Assembly: GCF_048544455.1 (NCBI RefSeq)
Contig: NC_133538.1
Location: 149,500,422-149,564,421 of the forward strand
Direction of reading: 5' to 3'
DNA: 64,000 nt
Source: Silene latifolia
Taxonomy: Eukaryota > Streptophyta > Magnoliopsida > Caryophyllales > Caryophyllaceae
The notes under the pieces are model-generated. The model made no database searches. It was given only the letters and a program-made list of their open reading frames with translations, and was not told where the DNA came from. Position 1 is the first letter of the stretch; every line of letters begins with the position of its first letter. Of the stretch, positions 12,155-24,284 are shown in pieces. Both the position numbers and the translations under genes were made by a program.

Positions 12155-12925
12155 ACGTCAGATCAGTGACAAATGTTGCTCTATATATTTTGAGTGTGTA
12201 ACTTAAAACTTTGATGTGCTATAAATGGAGCGAGCGATTAGGAATTGGTCTCATGGCAGCGTAACTTTGAACTGCAGTTGGTGTAACTTTTAGTAACACC
12301 AACGTTTGAGTTACACTGTCATAAGACCAAAATCTCTCTGTTTTATTAGATAGCCAAACATTGTGTTACTTGAACTTATTTTGGATTACTTATGTTATTT
12401 CAAGTAACAGTTACACTTATTTTCAAGTAACTGGTGTTAACATTTACACTTGCCATGTCACCACATTTACACTTCCCATGTCACCACATTTACACTGAAA
12501 TTCAATTTCAGTGTGTTTACATTCACACTTTCAGTATGATAAAGTTGACACTGTCAGTGTTAACATTTACACTTTAAGTGTGTTAACAGTTACACTTAAA
12601 GTGTAAATGTGACTAAATTGCAAGTGTGTTAACAGTTACACTTGCAATTTATTCACATTTACACTTTGAAAAAATTCTTCAATTTCAGTGTTAACATTTA
12701 CACTTTAAGTGTGTTAACAGTTACACTTAAAGTGTAAATGTTACTAAATTACAAGTGTGTTAACAGTTACACTTGCAATTTAGTCACATTTACACTTTGA
12801 AAAAACTATGATTATAACTGCCAAAAAATAGTCAACCATTACACTTCATTAGTGTAATTTACCATTACACTTCATTACTGTAATGATTACACTTGCAATT
12901 TAAAAATTACACATTTCTGTAAACA
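12155..12925. repeat. Spacer between convergent genes: tandem 131-bp unit with perfect palindromes
   Basis: After about 270 bp of unique 3' flank the TTTACACTT motif returns. A unit of about 131 bp occurs twice (from 12555 and 12686). Each copy has two hairpins: ACATTTACACTTTAAGTGT at 12563-12581 pairs perfectly with 12592-12610 around a 10-base loop, and AAATTGCAAGTGT pairs with ACACTTGCAATTT nearby. The position between the 3' ends of two converging genes would suit a bidirectional 3' end or a dsRNA source, which is inference. Confidence 0.8.
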
Positions 12926-13011
12926 TTGCCAACCAAAATACAAAAATTCTTTTCTAACTTCAACATTGCCAAACAAAATAAATTTCAATCAAAAATATGT
13001 CCACAAATTGT

Positions 13012-14438
13012 TTACTTTTTCGATAACACAACCTTAATTTTGCGCTTCTTTTGTAACTTGGCCCATAAATCTTCTTTTCCAGCGATAAACCCATTCAACT
13101 TTGCTTCAAAAACGTCTCTGTTAACATTTATGTCAGCTAGAACAAGCGTCGCCACCAACTTGACTACCAAGTACCGTCGATTTCTCTTCCTCTCCAAGTC
13201 TGGATGCTCAAAAGGTTGACCCTCATACATCAACATATACATCATACAGAAAATCCATGATTCTGTTATGTTAGGAAGGGGTGTTTGGCGCCTGAACGGG
13301 ATTTGTCGATGCTCAAAGCTAGTAATCTCGTATCCCTTGTCCGTTCTGACATCCAAATAATCGCTAACAGCTGATGCCTGCCATTAAAGCACTAACAACT
13401 AAATAAACCATCTATTGTTCATTTCTTCGAAAATGATTTATTGGCATCAGACTTACCACTTGGCGAGTAACATTGCACATTTCAGACTGATCCGAGTTGG
13501 CATGATGTTGGTAGTCAAGGAGATCAACAGTTTATTATCCAAAATTTATACATACGGATGTAAAGTGCCCACCAATGTTGACAGGTACGAAGATAAACTC
13601 GGCATTCAGGTTGAAAGTTTTATCACAGTCCTGGATGAAGGTATCCCAAATGTGATACAGCCGATCAGTGATGTCATTAGACTGTGAGCCTGCTTCACGT
13701 ATATCCAAAAGCTGCATGATACATTCCTGTTCAGAGAAGTGAGTGAGCCTGCATAATAAAAGTAAAAATAATGTATAACTTTTAGCGGGGGGGGGTGGGG
13801 GGTGGGTACCATATGACGTATCCCAAAGAAGGCCATCTTAGGAAGTAAGTATTCAGCAGACTCCAAATGGTTCAGAAAAACAGCCCAGGACTCAATGACA
13901 ACAGGCGACATTACAACCTCAGGAAGCATGGACATGATGCTGGACCGGCGTAAGCGCGGCATGCCCTATTTGTACCAAGAGATTGATTCGCTGCAATGAA
14001 ACACACGTATAGTAGTAAGAAATTGAGAAATAGTTACAAATTAAATATCGTAACTAATTGGCCCTGTTATAAGAGTCTGAGAGATACTAACGAATATTCA
14101 AAGTTGTAGTCGTAACAAGCAATAGTCCACCGCTTGCTTTCGACGTGTTCGAATACACATGACCAAAGTTTGATTGTTCCGTAAGAAGGTCGAGACAATA
14201 ATAGTCTGCGTACCAGTAGCTCCACAGTCAATTGAGCATCCCAAGCCATCCCCCCCACCCCGGGGACGGCTCCTTACGGCTGACAAAGGTTGGCTACCTG
14301 AAGACTACACTGACGCTTGAACAACAACGGGGCTGCTTTCCGCTGGTATGGCTACAGGATTAACCACAGGGCTTCCTTCTACGCGTTTAGGAGGTGGGTC
14401 TACAACACGGGGCCGTTTACTGTACGTAATCTCTTCCT
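13012..14438 (-). pseudogene. ULP1-like domain B with a substituted catalytic cysteine
   Basis: From 14286 leftwards the order of blocks follows domain A: QAVDYCLL, then SPVVIESWAVFLNHLE (13962-13820), then FIFVPVNIGGHFTSVCINF (13600-13545), a frameshift within ISLDYQHH, then ASAVSDYLDVRTDKGYEITS and ESWIFCMMYMLMYEGQPFE. The last block aligns without gaps with DCGVYMMIHMLLFNGKLFD of domain A, so the catalytic Cys is Ser here (13258-13260) and DCG has become ESW. The His is kept. Donor CAAGTG|GTAAGT near 13455 and an acceptor near 13380 support exons. The C-terminus KKRKIKVVLSKK is basic. B was probably non-catalytic even when intact. Confidence 0.72.
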
Positions 14439-14443
14439 CATCG
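13963..14443 (-). other. Linker between ULP1 domains A and B at the LTR-element insertion site
   Basis: The frame continues from domain A across the CATCG target duplication into EEEITYSKRPRVVDPPPKR, a plausible nuclear localisation signal. It then runs through one TAG (14305-14307) into the head of domain B. A G-run and C-run (14245-14275) and a G-run at 13785-13802 are local low-complexity tracts. Confidence 0.6.
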
Positions 14444-15763
14444 TGTAACACCCCCATTTTAAGTGATTACATGATCAAAACCAAAACTGATAAACTGAAA
14501 TACAACATTCTCAAACGGTTTACTGCTAAAACTATCAAAGCTATAAAACACCGTCTGACACAGCGGAAGACTTCTAACGGCCACGTGATGACTCATCCCA
14601 GCTATCCCATACGCGTCATATCATACCTGCTCAATAACTGCTCACCACCCCGAATGGATCACCACAGTTTTTAAAACATTTAAACGGGGTCAATACTATT
14701 TACACAAGTTATATAATCAACAAGACAAACCAACAACACAAACTCAAGCAATCATACACAATCAAGCACTCCACTCCATCTCCGTCACCGACTGTCCACT
14801 GGACCGACCCACCGATGGGGGACCGCACTGTTCCCACCTAAGCCCCGCTCATCATACCGAGCGATAACCCTGTCCCATTAATGTGCACATCCCCTTCCGT
14901 GGCGGGTTCCACGAAGGGCGAAACTAGGGCGTGAAGCCACTCCCGCAAGTGACTCCACTCAGCCGAGAACGCATCTCGAGAAACACAGACAAACAATCAC
15001 AATCACAATCACAACATCGTCTAAATCAATCAATTATACTAATTACAGCACAACACCACACCACATGTAAGTAATACTGAGTAGGGAAACCCTACCTGGA
15101 ACAGCAACACAATCAGACGGTCTCAACAGCTGTATCAAAATTCCTCTCCTACGAATCCTCCTCCTAACATATAATCATGAAATTGCTACCAATCAAGAAA
15201 CATAACAAAAACCCCCAATCCCAAAATTAGGGTTTAACGAAACTTAACGAAAGACTATAAAATTGGTATGTAGATCTTACCCTCAACGCAAGGATCACAC
15301 ATGTATAAAGAACGATGGAATCCGACCTCTCAAGCTCCGGGATTTGTCAGTAACACGGATGAATGCGAAGAACGTAACTTGAATCTCTTTTCAATGTGAT
15401 TAGGTTTGTAAAAGTGTGTTGTAAAGATGACGGAAAGATTTATATATATTAATCCGTGTTATTAACAAAACCCGACAAAACATCACCCGTAAACCGGCTA
15501 CTCGATCGAGTAACTGACATACTCGATCGAGTGTCGGCTACTCTATCGAGTACCTAAGGCTACTCGATAGAGTACCCGCCTACTCTATCGAGTACCTAAG
15601 GCTACTCGATAGAGTACCCACCATTTCTATCGAGTACCTAAGGCTACTTGATAGAGTACCCATGTGTCGAAACTATTTTAAAAAAAAAGCAAAACACCCT
15701 TACTCGACAGAGTAAGGCCTACTCGATAGAGTACCCAGAGACTCATAAAACCGTAGTATTACA
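14444..15763 (-). repeat. 3' LTR of the 7.2-kb element
   Basis: 1320 bp. It matches the right LTR along its length but lacks about 100 bp near its left edge, where the other copy has the segment following TGTAACACCCCCATACTCC. Palindromic CTACTCGATCGAGTA-type motifs cluster at about 15503-15740. Confidence 0.9.
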
Positions 15764-15782
15764 GTCTTCCCTCCTTAAAAAG
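15764..15782 (-). other. Polypurine tract of the 7.2-kb element
   Basis: The minus strand reads CTTTTTAAGGAGGGAAGAC immediately before the LTR start TGTAATACTACGG, and is preceded by GGGGACGAAGTTC. This is the usual end of a gypsy internal region. Confidence 0.8.
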
Positions 15783-18700
15783 AACTTCGTCCCCGAAGTT
15801 CAACCCATACATAAAAACAAACATACTAACTCGGTCAAGACGCAACAAAGCTACTAAGAACTCAAAACAAAACCCCAACTTACAAAATATGAAACCATGA
15901 ACTCTTAACACCAACTCTACCAACTATTCCTACCTCCACACCTCGCTCACGATGTCGTATCAACTACATCATAAACTCTCCCGACACTAACTCCATACAT
16001 AACCAACTACATAAACATCAAACCGAATGTTACATTCTACCACCCTTAAAAGGAACATCGTCCTCGAAGTTTACTCACACTCATAACCTCATCATCCAAC
16101 TGTCAACACTATCGAAGTATTCTCGCATTCCTAACATCGAACTACTACAAGCACGTCCATGACCTTTTAACACTATCAACCACAACATATACAAATCCAT
16201 ACCTTATGCTACACCAACACTCTACTTCCAAATATACTACCATATGTACAACCATCAAAATCTCTTTTATCGCATCCTACTCCTCTTAAGATAAATGTTA
16301 CGTCCTCGTAACTCACTAATACTAAATCCTAGATATATATTTTCATTATCCTCATCACCACCGCATGTCAAAGATAACCACCTAGAACCTAAACACTCGC
16401 CATGCACATATCCAAGGCTCTCTTACTTAAACAACTCTCATACTTCACTTCACTCGTCACACCACCTAACATATACCACAAAATCCTTAACTTAACCCAA
16501 AACTTCACTTGTTCCCTATTACCGCAACATGACACACCTCTCTATATAAACTATATAAAACTCTTATCGCCAAAAGCATAACTCGCGATCCACACTTGTT
16601 ACGTACACTCACACTAGATCCTCAAGTTCCTTTCTTTATTACCGCAAAACTCATACAAAACTTAACATGACCCTAATTCCCAACACCCTACACTCACTGT
16701 CTCAACAAAGGATTATGAACCACCTGCATATATCAGATCATTACCACACATGTTTTACGAATCACTTGCCATTACCATGTCCACTAAAGCCTTATCTAGA
16801 ACAAGATCAAAATTACTGTAACAACTTCTCACAACCGTGTCCCATCAACGGAATATCACTATACCTTGACAACAACGAAAACATATACAACTCTATTTAT
16901 ATCATACTCTACCCACATACCAAGACTTAACTGGTAAGAAACATCAATAAACAAGACAACTGTCTATCTGTACAAACTGGAACTCACAGGAAGCAACATC
17001 AAACAAAACAACAATCTATGTATGACTGGTATGAACTTTCGAAACTCGAATCATAATCATCCCGCCTACTCCACCACAACCGGTGACGGCATCGCAACAC
17101 CGCCACCAACAGCCACACCACAGTGCGAAAATACCCGCATCACAATACTAAACACCGTGCCCGGATCACCACCCGAGGCACCACAACCACATCGATAGAC
17201 ATCACAGCTACATACAATTCCCACAAACACTGACTCAAAATAACTTCTCAGACAAGAAAAACTTATTCAAATCCACTTTACTAAATCACATCGCAACATA
17301 TTGTATGAATTAAACAGATAACCTTATGAATATCATCCCCTTACCATATCACAGATTAACATGTATCATGAATACATACAAGCATAACCAGTCACGCCAG
17401 ATCACTCGAATTATTACCTTTTTGAATACCATTCAATTAGATTAGCGTACCCAACATGCATTACAGAACATTCCAATATGACTTTATAATAATCACACTA
17501 TACCACTTCTTGTGAGATCAAAACCTCACACAAACATTTATACACATCATAGACCCGTAATCACATCCAACCAGTTAATCCTGATCACGTGAGTTACCAC
17601 TCAGATAGGTTACCTGCCGCCTGAGCTTAACTCATATGCCCCTCATAACATTTTCCCCTATTCGCACAACCATCACTTCTTGTCAAGTATAACCATACCA
17701 TTACTATTCAACTATTAGCATCCGCCTCATCTAACCACATCTGATACCTTCTCACAACTATACACAACAATCAGGTCCCTACCAAATCAACCTCTTTTGA
17801 ATTGCTACCTTTCTAATATACCATCACTCTTAACCATTAGTCACAAACCATAACACCACCACTGTCCGGACATCAAACCTCTTTCACTCATCTCTAAACA
17901 TCACGATTTCTTTCCTATCTTCGGTTAACATTCCAAATAACTATCATCAAATTCACCAACAAAATTACATCCACATCATTCCCAATACTATCTTACTTGT
18001 ATTTTCATCTAACCCTCCACCAGTTATCTATTATCGTGCAAATTCTCCACCAACTTCTTACTCCCTTAATTCCTCGAAACTCATGATTAATCATGTTGTC
18101 CTGAAATTTCTGTATAATCACTAACTTACTTACTCTTGATAGTATCATACATCTCGACGATTCCTTACATTTATGTCACATAACTCCGGTCAACATTTTC
18201 CTAGTTTTGCTCCCCTCATTCTTTTCTTGTACACTCGACAGAATCAATTAACCATTCAACTCCTTATCACTTCTACCTAACTCTTTAGTTGTTTACTTTC
18301 TCCGCTCCAAAACTCACATCTAATTATTTCATATCGATATCATCTCACTCTTTCTTGTCACAAATATTCTCTTATTATGTCATCAATCACCCTTGCCACT
18401 AATCCTTCCATAGAATCAACGTTTACTGTTCAACAATTACATCTCTAGAAATCAAAATTCCTTTCATACCGCTAATTGCCCAAAGAAATCACACAGTAGT
18501 TTCATCTCTTAATAAACCAAATCTCCCAAACTCATTCACTGTTTACAAATCCACCTCGCGACATGTCTCCACAAAGTTCACTATATACTACTCTTCTCAC
18601 ATTTTTAAAACGAACTTTCACTATGTATATTCTTAACCCACACGACTCCTAACCATCCCCCTCCATGATTCTTTACACATCTCAAGATGCCACTATTTGC

Positions 18701-20218
18701 GTCCCTCATTTCAATCTTTTCATTCTCACGTTCCATAAACTCACATCATCCCTTGCCCACATTCACTTACTTTTACGTTACTCAACACACAACCATATCA
18801 CTCATCTCATTTCATCTTAGAAAACATGCTCCATGTCTCAATTAAGCTATAAGGATCTTCCTTTTCTTTTTCCACTATCTATCACAACCACGTATAACTC
18901 ATGTCCTCCCATCGAACTCATACTCACCACAGGTGCCACTCGCTACACCACTAGATTGGGTAACTTACGCGTCAAGACCAACGTACAAGTAAAACAATGC
19001 ATAAAGAAGCAAAATAACCACTTTGAATTAAATATAACATGCAACGAATTCAAAAGATAAGCATATGACCCAAAACAGGGGTCACTAGATCGAGTACAGG
19101 CCACTCGATCGAGTAAGTGACTTACTCGATCGAGTAGGTGAAGATCAGAAGCACGTAAAAAAAATCACCAGTGCTACTCGATCGAGTAACTGACGTACTC
19201 GATCGAGTCCCCCCTACTCGATCGAGTACCTACGCATTTTTCAGCACTGTCCAGTTTTCGTAAAACAGTCATAACTCACTCATTTCTTGGTCGTTTTGGG
19301 AGAGTGACCTATCGTTGAATCGTAAAAGGACAAGCTATCACCTCCAAGTGGAATCACATTAAAATCATTTATGCATCTCAAGTTATAACAGTTTAAAGAC
19401 AACTTTGCTGTAATCAAACGACAAAACTATTTGAATTTTACTTCCAAACAACTTAGACAACAACCAAGCAAACAAAACCAATCCAAAACTCATCAAACCA
19501 GTATTCCTAGTCATATGTTACTATCTTCAAAAGCCAAGCAACAAATAACTCGATGCACATATATCATTCAACTTACCAATCACATATTACCCACAAGTTT
19601 TTATTATATAACTTTACGTAAACAAAATTACAATTATATGACATCAAGTATCATATTCACATGTTACTAGCATAACAAAATTATAACATCTCTTCCATCA
19701 TACAACATGCTTAAAAAAAAAAAATTATCATATTATCATGCAACACTTATCATCTTTTCCACCAATTATTCATGCTCTTACTCAAACTTTCAGCTATATA
19801 AACTCGTACAACACTACCAACAACATATATGTATACATAACTCTATGTATAACTCCAATCAAACAAATTTTCTTTCCGTATCTCTATAATGCCATATCGT
19901 AAAAACAACTATCATGCTTTCAATCAATAACTTACGAAATCATATCATTACCATCTTTTCTACACATTCCCATTCTCCACATACATACATCCACTGATTC
20001 ATGCCACACATCACCATATAGGTACACAATTCACAAGATAAACACATAGCGATCCCGACTCATATCCCATGGTGACCGGTTCAAAATTGTAGGGCAAGTT
20101 CGCGACTTTAGGACGTCTCCCAAGCCTTTGCATTAGCTCCTACAACCTTTACCCCGGGTTCATTTTAATTGACTCCCTATATTCATTAGATTCATTGGTT
20201 ACAGGTTTCAGGATCGTC
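15783..20218 (-). other. Non-coding interior of the 7.2-kb element
   Basis: C/A-rich on the + strand, without a gag or pol motif. A second block of TACTCGATCGAGTA palindromes lies at about 19083-19232. Otherwise no feature could be recognised. Confidence 0.6.
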
Positions 20219-20230
20219 GCTCTAATACCA
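20219..20230 (-). other. Primer-binding site (initiator Met tRNA type)
   Basis: On the minus strand TGGTATTAGAGC lies three bases inside the 5' LTR. The initiator-Met-tRNA binding site of plant LTR elements is TGGTATCAGAGC, so one base differs. Confidence 0.85.
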
Positions 20231-20233
20231 TTT

Positions 20234-21656
20234 TGTAACACCCCCATACTCCAAGTGCCTTACCAGGACCACCCACGTATAAGGATGTTACCATCTCGGT
20301 TTCCCGACGCAATGATAATCATAAGACAATAACGAAACAAACTTAAAAGTAAATAGTTTAAGTGATTACATGATCAAAACCAAAACTGATAAACTGAAAT
20401 ACATTCTCAGACGGTTTACTGCTAAAACTATCAAAGCTATAAAACACCGTCGACACGGTGAAGACTTCTAAGCGCCACGTGATGACTCATCCCATCTATC
20501 CCATACGCGTCATATCACACACCGCTCAATAATCGCTCACCACCCCGAATGGATCACCACGAGTTTTTAAAACATTTAAACGGGTCGGTACTATTTACAC
20601 AAGTTATATAATCAACAAAAGATAAAGAACCAACACGGCTCAAGCAATCATACACAATCAAGCACTCCACTCCATCTCCGTCACCGATCGTCCACCGGAC
20701 CACCGCGCAGGGGACCGCAGCCTGTTCCCACCTAAGCCCCGCTCATCATACCGAGCGATAACCTGTCCCATTAATGTGCACATCCCCTTCCGTGGCGGGT
20801 TCCACGAAGGGCAAAACTAGGGCGTGAAGCCACTCCCGCAAGTGACTCCACTCAGCCGAGAACGCATCTCGAGAACCACAGACAACCAATCACAATCACA
20901 ATCACAACATCGTCTGAATCAATCAATTATACTAATTACAAAGACAACACCACACCACATGTAAGTAATAATCGGTAGGAAACCCTACGGAACAACAACA
21001 CAATCGACGGTCTCAACAGCTGTATCAAAATTCCTCTCCTACGAATCCTCCTCCTAACATATAATCATGCAATTGATACCAATCAAGAAACATAACAAAA
21101 ACCCCCAATCCCAAAATTAGGGTTTAACGAAACTTAACGAAAGAGTATAAAATTGGTATGTAGATCTTACCCTCGACGCAAGGATCACACAGGTATAAAG
21201 AACGATGGAATCCGACCTCTCAAGCTCCGGGATTTGTCAGTAACACGGATGAATGCGAAGAACGTAACTTGAATCTCTTTTCAATGTGATTAGGTTTGTA
21301 AAAGTGTGTTGTAAAGATGACGGAAAGATTTATATATATTAATCCGTGTTATTAACAAAACCCGACAAAACATCACCCGTAAACCGGCTACTCGATCGAG
21401 TAACTGGCATACTCGATCGAGTGTCGGCTACTCTATCGAGTACCTAAGGCTACTCGATAGAGTACCCGGCTACTCTATCGAGTACCTAAGGCTACTCGAT
21501 AGAGTACCCGGCTACTCTATCGAGTACCTAAGGCTACTTGATAGAGTACCCTACAGGTCAGAAACTATTTTAAAAAAAGAAGCAAAACACCCTTACTCGA
21601 CAGAGTAAGGCCTACTCGATAGAGTACCCAGAGACTCATAAAACCGTAGTATTACA
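20234..21656 (-). repeat. 5' LTR of the 7.2-kb element
   Basis: 1423 bp, complete from TGTAACACCCCCAT to GTAGTATTACA on the + strand. It carries the same CTCGATCGAG/CTCTATCGAG motif cluster at about 21387-21630. Differences from the other LTR include many small indels, which suggests that the insertion is not very recent. Confidence 0.9.
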
Positions 21657-22268
21657 CATCGTTCAGACTCCGCTTCTGTGCAGCTTTGGAGACCGAATTC
21701 AGACCTTGACGATACTTTTGCCTGAATTGGGTTATCCTTGCTTGAACGCTCTCCCTCACTTTTTTATGGTCACTCAGGATATGGATCGACACCACTTCAG
21801 CCCGGATGAGGTTGATAACGTCCATCTCACCTAAGGCGCAGTCAAAGAGCTTCCCATTGAAAAGCAGCATGTGTATCATCATGTACACCCCGCAATCAAA
21901 CGCAGAATACCCCCTACCTTGCCATTTAAATTAGACATTGACAAATTTAAACCCGGCGACCTTTGAACCTCTGACATACCCTTTAGACTCCAGATACTCG
22001 CCCATTAAATCACACTGTAAAAGGTATTTCAAAAAAATAGTCAATTTAAAAACAGTGTTTACAATTCCAGAATACATATACACTAAAGAACAAATTAAGG
22101 TATGCTATTTATAATTATTACCGCAATACGCGAAATTCCAAAATATGGAAGCTTCTCAAAATCATCGTCGTAGCGACGATTGTCCAAATACTCTATCTGC
22201 TCACATACGAAGTTTATGCATGCACAGCTGTAATGATCATTATTACCAGATAGGACCGGGATAAACAC

Positions 22269-23134
22269 CTGGCGGATGTGACAACAAAGACATAAAAGTT
22301 ACACTCAGTAAAATTTCACATTTACACTTTCAATAATTCGTCACATTTACACTCCCTGTGTCATGACATTTAGACTTTCCATATATTCACATTTACACTT
22401 TATATGTCATGACATTTACACTTCCTATTTAGTCACCTTTACACTCCCTATGTCATCACATTTACACTTTCTATATAATCATATTTACACTATACATCAT
22501 GACATTTACACTTCACTATGTCTCACTTTTATACTCCCTATGTCATGACATTTAGTATTCACATTTACACTTTATATGTCATGACATTTACACTTCCTAT
22601 TTAGTCACCTTTACACTCCCTATGTCATCACATTTACACTTTCTATATAATCACATTTACACTATACATCATGACATTTACACTTCACTATGTCTCACAT
22701 TTACACTTCCTATGTCATGACATTTACACTTTCCATATATTCACATTTACACTTTATATGTGCTGACATTTACACTTCCTATTTAGTTACATTTACACTC
22801 CCTATGTCATCACATTTACACTTTCTATATAATCACATTTACACTATACATCATGACATTTACACTTCACTATGTCTCACATTTACACTTCATATGTCAT
22901 GACATTTACACTTTCTTCTTAATCACATCTACACTTTATATGTCATGACATTTACACTTCACAATATCTCACGACATTTATAGTTCACTATGTCTCACGT
23001 TTACGCTTCATATGTCATGACATTTACACTTTCTTCTTAATCACATCCAGACATTTACACTTTCTGTGTAAATCACATATACACTTTTTGTGTGATGACA
23101 TTTACATTTCACAATAGGTCACATTTACACTTAC
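22269..23134 (-). repeat. Intron filled with the TTTACACTT minisatellite (ULP1 domain A)
   Basis: On the + strand the 23-bp units read TCACATTTACACT plus ten variable bases. The transcript sees the reverse complement. The intron starts with GTAAGTGTAAATG, where a repeat unit itself supplies a consensus donor GTAAGT, and ends CGCCAG. Joining the exons restores the ULP1 block DM|VFIPV. Confidence 0.85.
22300..23134. repeat. TTTACACT minisatellite array 3
   Basis: Dense 23-bp units with a larger repeat. The block containing CATTTACACTATACATCATG recurs near 22482, 22661 and 22842 (spacing about 180 bp). Open frames across it give TFTL/HLHF/IYTS peptides because the unit is not a multiple of three, and they are not genes. 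Confidence 0.9.
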
Positions 23135-24284
23135 CATATCAGATCCAAGTTGAAATGGAGACAAACAGGATTGAATCCAAGCATCCCACCCAGCCCAGAT
23201 TTTGTCCTTTTTGTCAAGAACAATTCCTTTCTTCTTGGCTTTCCAAATATCCAGCGCAACACTCTGTTTAAACGAAGGGCGGCGCTATTAAATTTAGACA
23301 CTTACGTTACAATTAAATTGGAACTATACAAATTGCATTGAGTGAGGATAGGACAAATACGGTGTGACTAAGCCCGAAGAAACAACGAGAGGATGAATCG
23401 CAGTGCGGTTTGGTCATACATCATCTTATTGATTAGTAGGCACCAACAATCGATTACAGAAGACATAACTTCCTGTCCAGGTTCAAGGGTTAACATGTCT
23501 TCCCATGACACGAAGAAAAAGTCTGAAAATACTGCCAATTCTTCCCTACAAAAAAAGAAAAAATTATAAAAGGCGAACATGATTACGACAACATATAAGT
23601 ATTAATATTTTTGACATAGAAATTAATCGACTCACCCTTTCAACCAAGCTTCCGATTTGTTAAATACGTAGTCCAGGACGTATTTCCTTTCCTTATTAAC
23701 ATTCCTAAATAATTTCTTATTCAGCTGCAGGTCTACATTAACAAAGCCCGGCTCGGGCATGGTTCCCCACAATCCATGGTGCAAGTCAGATTCTCAGGGA
23801 CCACTTTCATGCACTGTAAGGGCTCAGTTGAATGAAATAGGAAAGGGTGCTGATCCAGGTTACTCCGGGGGACATAAATTTCCCGACCATCCGCAGAACA
23901 ATTTGGTTCGAAGGGCTGCCGCATCGGTCGTTCCAAACTCCTCACCCGGAACCCCTTAATCGCCTCGGCTAGCTCTCGCAAAGAGATATAAACGTACACT
24001 GAAATTCCGGCAACTTAAACTCGGAGGAGGGTGCTTCAACAACCACCTTATCTACTCCCTCTACAACATGCATGGGCTTGTCATCATTCTGAAATGAACC
24101 AGGACAAGCGGGTTGTGCAGTAGGGCGTTCACCTTGCTCGTTGACCATGCCACTACCACTATTTAACCCTTCTTGAGATGCATCTTCACGGTCCGTGGTC
24201 GAAACAACGCCAGGCTCAACATCTAGTACTTTCGTACCACTAAATTGGGGTCGGTCAACGGGTTGTTCCACTCCCGGTGCACCG

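Larger units (their letters stand above)
14444..21656 (-). mobile_element. Non-autonomous gypsy-type LTR element (7.2 kb), minus orientation
   Basis: Two LTRs (left 14444-15763, right 20234-21656) begin TGTAA and end TTACA in element orientation. A 5-bp target duplication CATCG flanks it (14439-14443 and 21657-21661). In the minus direction the primer-binding site follows the right LTR and a polypurine tract precedes the left LTR. The 4.47-kb interior has no ORF above about 90 residues and no recognisable gag or pol motif, so it fits a LARD-like element mobilised by a partner. The insertion splits an exon of the ULP1-like gene. Confidence 0.88.
21657..24271 (-). pseudogene. ULP1-like domain A with complete catalytic residues
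   Basis: Exons can be followed by splice signals: VLDYVFNKSEAWLKG (donor GTGAG near 23630), acceptor TTTGTAG, SVIDCWCLLINK (23570-23390), a small exon ending at 23135 with donor GTAAGT, a repeat intron, then VFIPVLSGNNDHYSCACINF from 22268 with EYLDNRRY. The last exon holds FDCGVYMMIHMLLFNGKLF. The catalytic His (22233-22235), Asp (22182-22184), Gln (in WQG) and Cys (21892-21894) of C48 proteases are all present. Defects are a frameshift near 23980 and a TAA just before FKWQG. It therefore looks like a recently lost protease that would cleave SUMO or a SUMO-like protein. Confidence 0.75.

Noticed and set aside
15648..19889. Small ORFs inside the 7.2-kb LTR element
   Set aside because: All under 90 residues, on the strand opposite to the element, with no domain pattern. 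The interior is probably non-coding.
22363..22902. Repeated TFTL/HLHF/IYTS peptide frames in the TTTACACT arrays (also at 26838-27695 and 9950-10077)
   Set aside because: The unit is about 23 bp, so translation cycles through three frames with a 23-residue period. The arrays are intronic or flanking DNA without gene signals.
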